Positions 50,787-59,716 of a stretch of 64,000 nucleotides of DNA are shown here, piece after piece. Each line of letters opens with the position of its first letter. Position 1 is the stretch's first letter. Made by a program: the position numbers and the translations under genes. Source of the stretch: Halobacillus litoralis (GTDB lineage: Bacteria > Bacillota > Bacilli > Bacillales > Halobacillaceae); assembly GCF_009856445.1 (NCBI RefSeq), contig NZ_WMFA01000003.1, forward strand, positions 124,001-188,000, written 5' to 3'. Under the pieces are notes generated by a model, which saw only the letters and a program-made list of their open reading frames with translations, did not search any database and was not told where the DNA came from.

Positions 50787-52106
50787 ATGACAAAACCAAG
50801 CAGCAATGCTTTCGCACTCATCCCATTTGTGGTCTTTATTTTACTTTTCATCGGATCAGGGGTCATCACGGGTGATTTTTATAAAATGCCCGTTCTAGTT
50901 GCCCTATTCGCAGCTATTCTCTTCGCCTTAGCCATGAACCGGAAAACGGATTTCCAAACGAAAATTTCCCAGTTGACGAAAGGAGGAGGGCACCCGAACA
51001 TCATTTTAATGGTGGTCATCTTCCTGCTGGCGGGCGCATTTGCTGCCGTAGCATCCGGAATGGGTGCAGTTGAATCCACCGTCAATCTCGGCTTGACTTA
51101 TCTCCCTGGAGGCTGGATGGTCGTCGGTTTGTTTGTCATCGGCTGCTTCATCTCGATTTCCATGGGGACCTCAACAGGTACGGTGGTTGCCCTCGCCCCT
51201 ATCGGCGTAGGCGTGGCAGAACAGACGGACATTGGCCTTGCCCTGGTCATGGGTGCCATTGTCAGTGGTGCAATGTTTGGGGACAACCTTTCCGTTATTT
51301 CAGATACGACCATTGCAGCTGTCCGTACGCAAGGCACGGAAATGAAAGAGAAGTTCAAAGCAAATTTCTTTATCGTTTTACCGGCAGCCATCATCACGGC
51401 CGTTATTTTTGCTGTAATGACAGCGGATGCCTCGGCAAGCCTGGATGAAAACTATGCGTACAACATTGTAGAAATTTTACCTTACTTAGGCGTGCTGGGC
51501 TTTGCGATTGCCGGAGTGAATGTCATTTATGTTTTGATTGGTGGCATTGTTTTCGCCGGAGGTGTCGGCCTCCTGCTTGGTAAGTTTTCCGGAATGGAGT
51601 TCGTCACTTTGGTAGGGGATGGATTTACGAATATGCAGACGCTCGCAATGATAGCGATTTTGCTCGGCGGTCTTGTGGAATTGATCCGTGCAAATGGAGG
51701 GATCGAGTTTCTATTACAAGCCGTGAGTCGGAAAGTGAACTCGAACCGTGGCGGGGAGCTTGGGATTGCAGGGATTGTGACGGCCGTCAATTTTTCTACT
51801 GCGAACAACACGATTTCCATCATTACAGCGGGCCCGCTGGCGAAGCAGATTTCTGATGAATACGGTATCGAAGGGCGCCGATCCGCAAGTATCCTCGATA
51901 TCTTTGCCAGTTCCGTTCAGGGAATCATTCCTTATGGTGGACAGATTTTAGCAGTGGCAGGTGTGGCCGGTATTTCTCCTGTCGCGATTGTTCCGTTTTG
52001 CATTTATCCTTTACTCACAGCCGCAGCCGGACTTTTAGCGATCGCTTTCAGATACCCAAAATTCACCGTAGAAAAAAGAAAAGCCGTAATGAGAAGTGCT
52101 TCTTAA
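50787..52106 (+). CDS. metT: NhaC-superfamily methionine transporter MetT
   Basis: A 439-residue permease with about 11 helices of the NhaC/ion-transporter superfamily (SMGTSTGTVVALAPIGVG, SGAMFGDNLSVISDTTIAA, VNFSTANNTISIITAGPLAK). Members under S-box control were proposed by comparative genomics to be methionine importers (MetT), and here a SAM-I riboswitch directly precedes the gene. Methionine transport is therefore inferred from regulation, with Na+ or H+ coupling from family. ATG 50787 follows AAAAAAGGAGG; the earlier frame start at 50700 lies in the terminator. Confidence 0.88.
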   Translation: MTKPSSNAFALIPFVVFILLFIGSGVITGDFYKMPVLVALFAAILFALAMNRKTDFQTKISQLTKGGGHPNIILMVVIFLLAGAFAAVASGMGAVESTVNLGLTYLPGGWMVVGLFVIGCFISISMGTSTGTVVALAPIGVGVAEQTDIGLALVMGAIVSGAMFGDNLSVISDTTIAAVRTQGTEMKEKFKANFFIVLPAAIITAVIFAVMTADASASLDENYAYNIVEILPYLGVLGFAIAGVNVIYVLIGGIVFAGGVGLLLGKFSGMEFVTLVGDGFTNMQTLAMIAILLGGLVELIRANGGIEFLLQAVSRKVNSNRGGELGIAGIVTAVNFSTANNTISIITAGPLAKQISDEYGIEGRRSASILDIFASSVQGIIPYGGQILAVAGVAGISPVAIVPFCIYPLLTAAAGLLAIAFRYPKFTVEKRKAVMRSAS

Positions 52107-52111
52107 GAGAG

Positions 52112-52141
52112 AAAGGTACCTGATCCAGGTACCTTTTTTAT
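52112..52141 (+). terminator. Terminator of metT
   Basis: AAAGGTACCTG and CAGGTACCTTT pair around ATC, followed by T residues. Confidence 0.93.
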
Positions 52142-52302
52142 GTACTTTTTTTACATTAATTTTAAGAAAAGTTGACATATTATTTTAAAATGAGTCGATT
52201 GGAATAGTAGGAAAGCTTTGGAAAACGAAGGGAAAAAGGACGATTCGGGCCTTAAGTGGTATAGACGACTATATCTATTTCCGTTACGCTTTTATTACAA
52301 AA

Positions 52303-52316
52303 TGTAAACGTTTACA
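52303..52316. promoter_or_regulatory. cre box (CcpA site) before nagZ
   Basis: TGTAAACGTTTACA is a perfect palindrome fitting the catabolite-responsive element consensus TGWAARCGYTWNCW. It lies about 120 bases before the nagZ start, so the amino-sugar recycling genes are probably repressed by CcpA when preferred sugars are present. The rest of the 330-base gap is AT-rich and I could not place the promoter with confidence. Confidence 0.82.
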
Positions 52317-52436
52317 ACAATATTTCTCCTATACCGACTTTATAGAAGAACTGCTTTTTAGAAAATGTTTTGCGAAAGGGTCTTTTTGGATAGAAAGGCA
52401 CCTTTTACAAATAGATAAATCAAGGAGGAATGGTGA

Positions 52437-54539
52437 ATGAGAATGGCGGGGAAATGGATGTTTATCTTTACACTGACCCTTGGGATGATGCTGCCGTCGT
52501 GGTTGATGGGTACAAAGGTGGAAGCGGCTGAAGATGGAGGATTATCGGATTTAATCATCTTTGAGAACGTACCACAGGCAGATCTAACGATGGAAGGGGA
52601 TGAGTTTACTCTTTCCGCACTGAATGTGTATGAAGACGGACATTTTACAAAAGTGGAGGAAGGACTCGTTTGGAAATCGAAGAATTCGAACGTTGCCACT
52701 GTGGAGGATGACGGTACAGTCACCTTTACAGGAAAACCTGGACGTACATGGGTGACGGTATCGAACGGTGATTTTAAAGATCGGATTGCCCTTGATTTTA
52801 AACCGGACCACTCCAAAAAAGGGAAGCCGGAATTTAAACCGACCATCAAAAAGCAGGATGGTGATCGTTACGACCTCGTCCAACATGCTCTTTCCAACAT
52901 GACAATGGAGGAAAAAGTCGGCCAGATGCTCATGCCTGATTTCAGGAAATGGAAAGGTGAAAACGTGACGGAAATGCTTCCTGAAATCGAAGAAATGGTA
53001 CAGGAATATCATCTGGGTGGTGTCATTTTATTTCGTGAAAACGTTGTGACAACGGAACAAACAGCGAAGCTTGTTTCTGATTATCAAGCAGCCTCTGAAA
53101 AATATGGACTGCTTATGACGATTGACCAGGAAGGCGGGATTGTGACTCGTCTTCAGTCAGGAACGGACATGCCTGGAAACATGGCTCTGGGTGCTACTCG
53201 TTCGGAAGAAATCGCGGAAGATGTAGGATCTGTGATCGGGGCTGAACTTTCCTCTCTTGGTATCAACATGAACTTTGCCCCTGTCATGGATGTGAACAAT
53301 AATCCTGACAACCCTGTGATCGGTGTTCGTTCTTTCGGAGAAGATCCTGAACTTGTTGGGAAAATGGGCGTGGCGTATACGAAAGGGCTGCAGCAACATG
53401 GAGTAGCCGCAACGGCAAAACACTTTCCGGGCCATGGGGATACAGCGACAGATTCCCACCTCGGTCTTCCTGAAGTCCCATATGACCTTGAGCGGCTGAA
53501 GGAAGTTGAACTGTATCCCTTCCAACAAGCAATGGATGCGGGCATTGATGCGATCATGACTGCGCATATTACGTTCCCGAAAATCGATGATACGAAAGTA
53601 ATCTCTCAGAAGGATGGTTCCGAAATTGCGCTTCCAGCCACTCTTTCTAAAAAAGTACTGACAGGTTTGATGCGTGAAGAGATGAATTACGAAGGAGTCG
53701 TCGTTACTGATGCTTTGAATATGAAAGCAATCGCTGACCATTTCGGACCGGTGGATGCTGTTATTCGTGCAATCAATGCCGGGACAGATATTGCGCTTAT
53801 GCCTGTAGGTCTCGAAGAAGTGGCTTCAGGTGTCTATGAAGCTGTCGAGTCTGGCGAAATCCCGATGGCTACGATTGAAGATTCTGTTGAACGAATCCTT
53901 ACATTGAAGTTGAATCGAGGCATCATTAAAGAAGAAACGCCTCAGCCGATTGATGAGAAAATTACAGAAGCGGAGGAAGTCGTCGGGTCAGAAGCCCATA
54001 AAGCGGTTGAAAAAGAGGCGGCGGAGCGTTCCATTACACTAGTGAAAAATGATGGGGTTCTGCCTGCAGACGCATCGGGTGATAAGCAGATCGTGGTGAT
54101 TGGAAACTCCTTTATTGGTGATCTTGAAAAGGCTGTATCTGCTCATCATTCAAATACGACCTTAATCAAAACAGGGGAACGTGAATTAACAGCTGAGCAA
54201 AAGCAAACGGTGGCAGAAGCAGACAAGGTTATCTTCGGTACGTACACGTACAATGTGTACACGCGTTCAGCCACTCATCCTCAAATGCAGCTCATGCAGG
54301 ATGTGATGGCAAATACGAATGCAGAAGTAATCGGAGTCGGCATTCGAAACCCTTATGACGTCATGGCTTATCCAGGAGTGGATGCTTATATCGCTCAGTA
54401 CGGATTCAGAGATGCAAGCTTTGAAGCAACGGCTGCTACCATTTTCGGTGCAAACAACCCGACTGGACAGCTCCCTGTGACGATTCCAGGAGCTGATGGA
54501 GGCACTTTGTTTGAATATGGTACGGGGTTGAGTTACTAG
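52437..54539 (+). CDS. nagZ: Exported beta-N-acetylglucosaminidase NagZ (GH3)
   Basis: A 700-residue enzyme: signal peptide (about 1-30, cleavage near VEAAE), a bacterial-Ig-like Big_2 domain (about 48-120, EEGLVWKSKNSNVATVEDDG), the GH3 barrel (about 145-500) and the C-terminal sandwich found in B. subtilis NagZ. The acid/base dyad Asp-x-His is in KHFPGHGDTATDSHLGLP (Asp339, His341), and the nucleophile is Asp425 in VVVTDALNM. It removes terminal GlcNAc from cell-wall muropeptides outside the cell, preparing substrates for NamZ. Start ATG 52437 after AAGGAGG. The Big_2 domain is an addition to the B. subtilis form and may bind the wall. Confidence 0.92.
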   Translation: MRMAGKWMFIFTLTLGMMLPSWLMGTKVEAAEDGGLSDLIIFENVPQADLTMEGDEFTLSALNVYEDGHFTKVEEGLVWKSKNSNVATVEDDGTVTFTGKPGRTWVTVSNGDFKDRIALDFKPDHSKKGKPEFKPTIKKQDGDRYDLVQHALSNMTMEEKVGQMLMPDFRKWKGENVTEMLPEIEEMVQEYHLGGVILFRENVVTTEQTAKLVSDYQAASEKYGLLMTIDQEGGIVTRLQSGTDMPGNMALGATRSEEIAEDVGSVIGAELSSLGINMNFAPVMDVNNNPDNPVIGVRSFGEDPELVGKMGVAYTKGLQQHGVAATAKHFPGHGDTATDSHLGLPEVPYDLERLKEVELYPFQQAMDAGIDAIMTAHITFPKIDDTKVISQKDGSEIALPATLSKKVLTGLMREEMNYEGVVVTDALNMKAIADHFGPVDAVIRAINAGTDIALMPVGLEEVASGVYEAVESGEIPMATIEDSVERILTLKLNRGIIKEETPQPIDEKITEAEEVVGSEAHKAVEKEAAERSITLVKNDGVLPADASGDKQIVVIGNSFIGDLEKAVSAHHSNTTLIKTGERELTAEQKQTVAEADKVIFGTYTYNVYTRSATHPQMQLMQDVMANTNAEVIGVGIRNPYDVMAYPGVDAYIAQYGFRDASFEATAATIFGANNPTGQLPVTIPGADGGTLFEYGTGLSY

Positions 54540-54606
54540 TACATGACTTTTTAGGAAGAGGGGCTTCACGCCCTTCTTCAATATAATCAAAAGGGAGAGG
54601 TTTATT

Positions 54607-55881
54607 TTGAAAAAGTGGTTGATGCTTGCCTTGGTATTGATGATGACATGGTCGACATTCTCCGTTGTTTTCGCAGATCATAACGGCAATCCTGGGAAAC
54701 ACAAAGGGCACGATAAAAAAACAGAGTCTTTCAAGCTTGGAGTGGAAGTCCTCTTAGATGAAGAAAAAGATTTGATTGAAGGCAAGAATGTAGGGTTGAT
54801 TACAAATCCTACCGGTGTTGATCAAAATTTGAACAGTATCGTAGACCTGCTTCACAATGATGAAGATGTAAATCTAACGGCTTTGTACGGACCGGAGCAT
54901 GGTGTCAGAGGCAGTGCTCAGGCTGGTGAATATGTGGAGTTTTACACAGATGAAGAGACAGGACTTCCTGTGTACAGTCTCTACGGAAAGACGCGCAAGC
55001 CGACTCCGGAAATGTTAGAAGACATTGATGTGCTCCTGTTTGATATCCAGGATGTAGGGACACGTTTTTACACGTACATTTACACGATGGCTTATGCGAT
55101 GGAAGCAGCTCAGGAAAATGATATTCCATTCATCGTGCTTGATCGTCCGAACCCGCTGGGTGGAGAAAAAGTGGAGGGTCCGGTATTGGATGAAGATTAC
55201 AAGTCCTTCGTCGGAAACTATCCGATTCCGCTTCGCCATGGCATGACGGTCGGGGAGCTTGCGAAGTTATTCAATAACGAGTTTGATATTGGCGCAGATT
55301 TGACGGTTGTGGAAATGCAAGGATGGAAGCGGAGCATGGACTATGATGAAACAGGACTTGAATTTGTCGCTCCTTCACCGAATATGCCGACTGTGGATAC
55401 AGCTTTCGTTTATCCGGGAGCGGCGCTGATCGAAGGGACGAATGTTTCTGAAGGGCGCGGCACCACACGACCGTTCGAATTGATTGGTGCTCCTTTCATC
55501 AATAGTACGGATTTAGCTGCAGAGATGAACGCCTACAACCTGCCAGGGGTAAGGTTCAGAGCAGCATCCTTTACACCATCCTTCTCGAAGCATGCAGGGG
55601 AGTTGACGCATGGCGTGCAGATCCATGTGATCGATCGTGAAGAATTCAACGCGGTAGAGACGGGCGTATATCTTGTGAAGACGATTCATGATATGTATCC
55701 GGAAGACTTCCAATTCCGTGCGGAAAACTCAGCAGGCGTCTCCTTCTTCGATTATCTTATTGGAAACGGATGGGTCCGTGAAGCTATTGAAAATGGAGAG
55801 TCCGTAGAAGACATGAAGGACCAATGGGAAGATGGACTGAAAGAATTCAATAAAGTAAGAAAACACTACCTCTTATATTAA
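54607..55881 (+). CDS. namZ: Exo-beta-N-acetylmuramidase NamZ (DUF1343)
   Basis: A 424-residue exported enzyme: signal peptide ending near VFADH, then the DUF1343 domain with GKNVGLITNPTGVD, LYGPEHGVRGSAQAGE, LLFDIQDVGTRFYTYIYTMA, VLDRPNPLGG and PSPNMPTVDTAFVYPGAALIEGTN, matching B. subtilis YbbC/NamZ. It releases terminal MurNAc from peptidoglycan fragments after NagZ has removed GlcNAc. The start is TTG 54607 after AAGGGAGAGG. It lies 67 bases after nagZ in the same operon. The kinase/permease for MurNAc (murP, murQ) are not in the window. Confidence 0.93.
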   Translation: MKKWLMLALVLMMTWSTFSVVFADHNGNPGKHKGHDKKTESFKLGVEVLLDEEKDLIEGKNVGLITNPTGVDQNLNSIVDLLHNDEDVNLTALYGPEHGVRGSAQAGEYVEFYTDEETGLPVYSLYGKTRKPTPEMLEDIDVLLFDIQDVGTRFYTYIYTMAYAMEAAQENDIPFIVLDRPNPLGGEKVEGPVLDEDYKSFVGNYPIPLRHGMTVGELAKLFNNEFDIGADLTVVEMQGWKRSMDYDETGLEFVAPSPNMPTVDTAFVYPGAALIEGTNVSEGRGTTRPFELIGAPFINSTDLAAEMNAYNLPGVRFRAASFTPSFSKHAGELTHGVQIHVIDREEFNAVETGVYLVKTIHDMYPEDFQFRAENSAGVSFFDYLIGNGWVREAIENGESVEDMKDQWEDGLKEFNKVRKHYLLY

Positions 55882-55911
55882 GAAGTAATAAAGCTATAAG
55901 GAATAATTTGG

Positions 55912-55957
55912 CACACCAGGTCATCCATAATATGGATGACCTGGTGTGTGTATTTTT
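55912..55957 (+). terminator. Terminator of nagZ-namZ (dispersed hairpin copy 2)
   Basis: CACACCAGGTCATCCAT and ATGGATGACCTGGTGTG form a 17-bp perfect stem with an AAT loop, followed by TGTATTTTT. The core resembles the hairpin at 26646-26688. Confidence 0.92.
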
Positions 55958-56085
55958 ACCATTAATCGGCAGGTGCTGATTCCGGAGTCTTAAGTGGAGG
56001 CAGATTTGTTACAAGAGGGGACATTTTATGATAAAATTTGGAAATATTCATACATATTTGACTAATAGAAAGTGAGGGAACTTGG

Positions 56086-57732
56086 ATGGGTGCGCAGTCA
56101 TTGATAAGTGGTGTATGGAGCCGCCTTTGGTCCATGCACGACGAAGCGAAGGATTTATTGAGGTTTACAGTCACTGGAAATTCCAACGGTTCATCAGCAG
56201 CGAAGGAAACGAACCAAAAGACGGAAGGTCAGGACCCGGGTCCGTCCTTTGATACACGTCAAAAAGTAGGGCTTTTTTTAGGGCCGATTTTGTTTGCGCT
56301 TACACTTTTGTTTTTAGAAGCGGACGGGTTGTCGCAAAGCGCCGTAGCTGTGTTGGCAAGTACGGTGTGGATTGCTACATGGTGGATTACGGAAGCGATT
56401 CCGATCCCTGCGACTTCTCTTCTGCCGTTGATTCTTTTTCCTCTCACTGGAGGATTGGACGGGGGGATGACAGCATCTTCCTATGGAGATAATACGATCT
56501 TCCTCTTTATGGGAGGTTTTCTCATTGCCCTTGCGATGCAAAAGTGGAACCTGCATAAGCGAATGGCTTTGTTCATTATCGCATCCGTAGGAACAAGCAC
56601 AGAACAAATCGTCCTTGGTTTTATGGTCGCAACAGGCACATTGTCGATGTGGATTTCCAATACAGCGACGGCCATGATGATGGTCCCGATCGGCATGGCG
56701 GTCATCTATCAAGCTTCTGAACAATTGAAGAAAAAAGGGGAAGCCGTGGACCATGAAAACTTCAATTTCGGAAAAGCAGTTATGCTCGGGGTCGCTTATA
56801 GTGCTTCTATTGGGGGACTAGCTACTCTGATAGGAACGCCGCCGAATACGATTTTCAAAGCTGTCGTTGAACAAACGTACGGAATAGAAATCAGCTTTGC
56901 TGGCTGGATGGCTTTCGGTGTTCCGTTGACGATTCTATTCCTGGCACTCGCATGGTTCTATTTAGTGAAAATTGCGTACCCTATGAAAATTAAAGAATTG
57001 CCTGGGGGCAGGAAAGTCATCGGGGAAGAGAGGCGTGCGCTCGGGGTCATGAGTGTAGAAGAAAAAATCGTCATGACGGTGTTCGCTGTGACAGCAGTGG
57101 CTTGGATTTCCCGGTCATTTTTACTCGTAAATATCAACGAAAATATTAACGATACGATGATCGCCATGAGCGCATCCATTCTCCTTTTTCTCATTCCTTC
57201 CAAGAACAAGAAAGGGGATTACCTCCTGGACTGGGAGACAGCGAAAGGGCTGCCGTGGGGAATCCTGCTTCTGTTTGGAGCGGGTCTGGCTATTGCCGCA
57301 GGATTCCAGGAAACGGGGCTAGCTGAATGGATTGGTACGCAATTGACGATTTTAGAGGGTGTCAGTCTGATCCTGATCGTTGTTATCGTTGCAGCGCTAG
57401 TCATCTTCTTAACGGAAATCACATCGAATACAGCGACAGCGACGATGATGTTCCCCATTATGGCCTCTTTGGCCAGCGCCATTTCGGTTCACCCATACAG
57501 TTTAATGATTGCGGCGGGTGTAGCAGCAAGTTGTGCTTTCATGCTGCCGGTTGCGACACCTCCGAACGCCGTCGTTTTCGGAAGTGGATATTTGAGAATT
57601 CCGGACATGGCTAAGGCCGGACTCTGGTTGAATATTGTCGCGGTCGTGTTGATTACCATCGCCATTTACTTTTACCTGCCGTTCGTTTGGGGAATCGATT
57701 TAACGACATTCCCAGACCGTTTTAATTCATAA
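56086..57732 (+). CDS. DASS-family sodium/dicarboxylate symporter
   Basis: A 548-residue transporter of the SLC13/DASS group with about 11-12 membrane segments after a hydrophilic N-terminus of about 60 residues. The two sodium-site hairpin motifs are present: MWISNTATAMMMVPIG and LTEITSNTATATMMFPI, and the signature AASCAFMLPVATPPNAVVFG lies near the end. It imports C4-dicarboxylates such as succinate and malate with Na+, fitting a salt-loving cell. The start follows GTGAGGGAAC. The MFS gene comes 15 bases later, so they may share a transcript. Confidence 0.92.
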   Translation: MGAQSLISGVWSRLWSMHDEAKDLLRFTVTGNSNGSSAAKETNQKTEGQDPGPSFDTRQKVGLFLGPILFALTLLFLEADGLSQSAVAVLASTVWIATWWITEAIPIPATSLLPLILFPLTGGLDGGMTASSYGDNTIFLFMGGFLIALAMQKWNLHKRMALFIIASVGTSTEQIVLGFMVATGTLSMWISNTATAMMMVPIGMAVIYQASEQLKKKGEAVDHENFNFGKAVMLGVAYSASIGGLATLIGTPPNTIFKAVVEQTYGIEISFAGWMAFGVPLTILFLALAWFYLVKIAYPMKIKELPGGRKVIGEERRALGVMSVEEKIVMTVFAVTAVAWISRSFLLVNINENINDTMIAMSASILLFLIPSKNKKGDYLLDWETAKGLPWGILLLFGAGLAIAAGFQETGLAEWIGTQLTILEGVSLILIVVIVAALVIFLTEITSNTATATMMFPIMASLASAISVHPYSLMIAAGVAASCAFMLPVATPPNAVVFGSGYLRIPDMAKAGLWLNIVAVVLITIAIYFYLPFVWGIDLTTFPDRFNS

Positions 57733-57747
57733 CAAAGGATGATGGAT

Positions 57748-58941
57748 ATGGAAGCTGCACAACCAAACAGACAACCGTACACACCTGAACAGAGTGAATT
57801 TTGGCGGGTGACCATCGCTTTGATGTTAGCTTCCTTATCCATATTCTCCACGTTGTATGTTTTCCAGCCACTACTCCCTGTGTTTACAGATCAATTCCAA
57901 GTATCGGCTACGGAGTCCAGTTTTCTCATGTCTTCCTGTGTTATGGCTATGGTTGTCGGCCTTTTTGTTTTAGGCTTTTCTGCCGATCGATATGGCCGTG
58001 CTGTTGTCATGAAAGCTTCTTTGTTTATCACAGCTGGAACCCTCATCCTCTTGCCATTGACTCCGACATTCGGATGGATGGTGTTGCTTAGGTTGATCCA
58101 GGGGTTCTTTTTAGCGGGCATCCCGGCTGCAGCAATGGGGTATTTGGGAGATGAGGTAGCTCATAAACACCTGGGACTAGCTATGACCTTATACATATCC
58201 AGCAATGCCCTCGGTGGAATGGGAGGGAGAGTAGTTGGAGGATACGTGACGGATTTGCTTAACTGGCAGTCGACATTGTATATCTTTGCGGGTTTCGGGC
58301 TGCTTTCTGCTCTTCTGTTTTTCATCCTTTTTCCGAAAGAACGCTTTTTCGAAAAAACAGATCAGTCCATCGGTGATGATTTGAAAGGGATGCTTGTCCA
58401 CTTGAAAAGTCGTTCCATGCTTGCTTTGTTCTTGATGGGGGTGCTGCTTCAAATCGTCTTTACGGCCATTTGGACTTATCTCCCTTTTCATTTGCAGGGA
58501 GAGCCGTTCAACTGGTCCTTGAAATGGATTGCCTTCACTTACTTTGCCTATATTTTCGGGGTTCTCGCGCCTCCTCTTGCAGGACGGGTCTCTGATGTAA
58601 TTGGTCTGAAAAAAGTCATGTTCACTGGGGTGACTGTCCTCCTTGTTGGGGCGAGTCTAACCGCGCTTCCATCTGGAACGTTTGTGCTCTTGGGATTGTC
58701 TCTCATTTGCATGGGATTCTTTGTTGCTCATTCCATGGCTGCCGCTCTTGTCAGTAAATCCGCCATCCATCATAAAAGCGGGGCATCAGGCTTCTACTTG
58801 ATCAGCTATTACCTCGGCGTAGCTATCGGCAGTACCGCCATCGGCACCCTATGGGAGAACTATCACTGGCTAGGTGTTTTAAGTGTAACTCTCCTGCTCA
58901 TCCTTCTATTTATCTTTCTGCCCTATTATCAGAACGATTGA
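57748..58941 (+). CDS. MFS transporter (YnfM/arabinose-exporter type)
   Basis: A 397-residue major facilitator with 12 membrane helices. The motif-A region is FSADRYGRAVVMKASLF, and LIQGFFLAGIPAAAMGYLGD is typical of the YnfM drug-exporter group. Three in-frame ATGs lie at 57739, 57742 and 57748; the last has AAAGGA eight bases upstream and is preferred. The substrate is unknown. It follows the dicarboxylate symporter by 15 bases. Confidence 0.88.
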   Translation: MEAAQPNRQPYTPEQSEFWRVTIALMLASLSIFSTLYVFQPLLPVFTDQFQVSATESSFLMSSCVMAMVVGLFVLGFSADRYGRAVVMKASLFITAGTLILLPLTPTFGWMVLLRLIQGFFLAGIPAAAMGYLGDEVAHKHLGLAMTLYISSNALGGMGGRVVGGYVTDLLNWQSTLYIFAGFGLLSALLFFILFPKERFFEKTDQSIGDDLKGMLVHLKSRSMLALFLMGVLLQIVFTAIWTYLPFHLQGEPFNWSLKWIAFTYFAYIFGVLAPPLAGRVSDVIGLKKVMFTGVTVLLVGASLTALPSGTFVLLGLSLICMGFFVAHSMAAALVSKSAIHHKSGASGFYLISYYLGVAIGSTAIGTLWENYHWLGVLSVTLLLILLFIFLPYYQND

Positions 58942-58947
58942 TAGATT

Positions 58948-58970
58948 TATCCATTTTATGGATGGCCTGG
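58948..58970. repeat. Partial dispersed hairpin (copy 3)
   Basis: ATCCAT-TTT-ATGGAT with the 3' flank GGCCTGGT repeats the core and right arm of the hairpin at 55912, but the left arm has decayed to ATTT. It follows the MFS gene stop; termination activity is doubtful. Confidence 0.5.
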
Positions 58971-59036
58971 TACACCTTATTTTGGTAATTAATCGTGTTA
59001 TAATCGAGTGAAGATGGATATAGTAGGAGGATTCGT

Positions 59037-59210
59037 GTGGGGTGGATCATCTATGTGGCTGAGTTTGCTATTATGCTTTACTTATTTTTTAAAGTAAGAA
59101 ATCTTGAGGGGATGATCGAAAAGCAGGAGTATGATCATCAAGAAATGAAAGTATCCTTAGAACGACTTCATGAAAAAATGGATCAAGCTTCCCGTCATGA
59201 AGATAGATAA
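59037..59210 (+). CDS. 57-residue single-span membrane protein
   Basis: The GTG start at 59037 is six bases after a perfect AGGAGG. One membrane helix (WIIYVAEFAIMLYLFF) is followed by a charged cytoplasmic helix rich in Glu, His and Lys, likely a coiled coil. A TATAAT at 58999-59004 may be its -10. It is 22 bases before the CHY zinc-finger gene and probably co-transcribed. Family not recognised. Confidence 0.75.
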   Translation: MGWIIYVAEFAIMLYLFFKVRNLEGMIEKQEYDHQEMKVSLERLHEKMDQASRHEDR

Positions 59211-59232
59211 AAGATTTAAAGGAGAGAATAGA

Positions 59233-59556
59233 ATGAGAGACGCACCTCTCGTGAAAGGAAATCAAGTAGATACCGAGACCAGGTGTGCGCACTATCACAG
59301 TGAGGTGGATGTAATTGCCATCCGTTTTTACTGTTGCGGGGAATATTATGCGTGTTATTCCTGTCATCAGGAAGAGGCGGGTCATGAACCGCAGCGCTGG
59401 CCGAAGAGCTCCTGGGAGGAGCGGGCGATTCTCTGTGGCAGCTGTGACCATGAGTTGACCATTGATGAATATATGAAATCGTCTCAATGTCCTGTCTGTC
59501 AGCATGGTTTTAATGAAGGCTGCCAACTGCATTATCCTCTATATTTTGATATGTAG
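59233..59556 (+). CDS. CHY zinc-finger protein
   Basis: A 107-residue protein with the CHY-type zinc cluster: CAHYHSEVDVIAIRFYCCGE, YACYSCHQEEAGHEPQRW, CGSCDHELT and CPVCQHGF supply at least eight Cys and several His for multiple zinc ions. Bacterial CHY proteins are small and of unknown function; the eukaryotic domain occurs in ubiquitin ligases such as Pirh2. ATG 59233 follows AAAGGAGAG; an in-frame start at 59170 lies within the upstream small gene. Confidence 0.9.
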   Translation: MRDAPLVKGNQVDTETRCAHYHSEVDVIAIRFYCCGEYYACYSCHQEEAGHEPQRWPKSSWEERAILCGSCDHELTIDEYMKSSQCPVCQHGFNEGCQLHYPLYFDM

Positions 59557-59676
59557 CTTTAGATCTTGATGGCGGAGTTTTCATATCTTCGGCAAGGCAG
59601 CAGGGGGAGGGTCCTGGTTTTAAATCCAAGGGACTTTATGCCCTTAACCTTTTTGATTAAAGAAATTGAAAACATG

Positions 59677-59713
59677 AAAAAGCTGAGTCTGTAACCGGAC
59701 TCAGCTTTTTTTC
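59677..59713. terminator. Bidirectional terminator between CHY and yceI genes
   Basis: AAAGCTGAGTC and GACTCAGCTTT pair around a short loop with A and T runs on both sides. Confidence 0.92.
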
Positions 59714-59716
59714 ACG

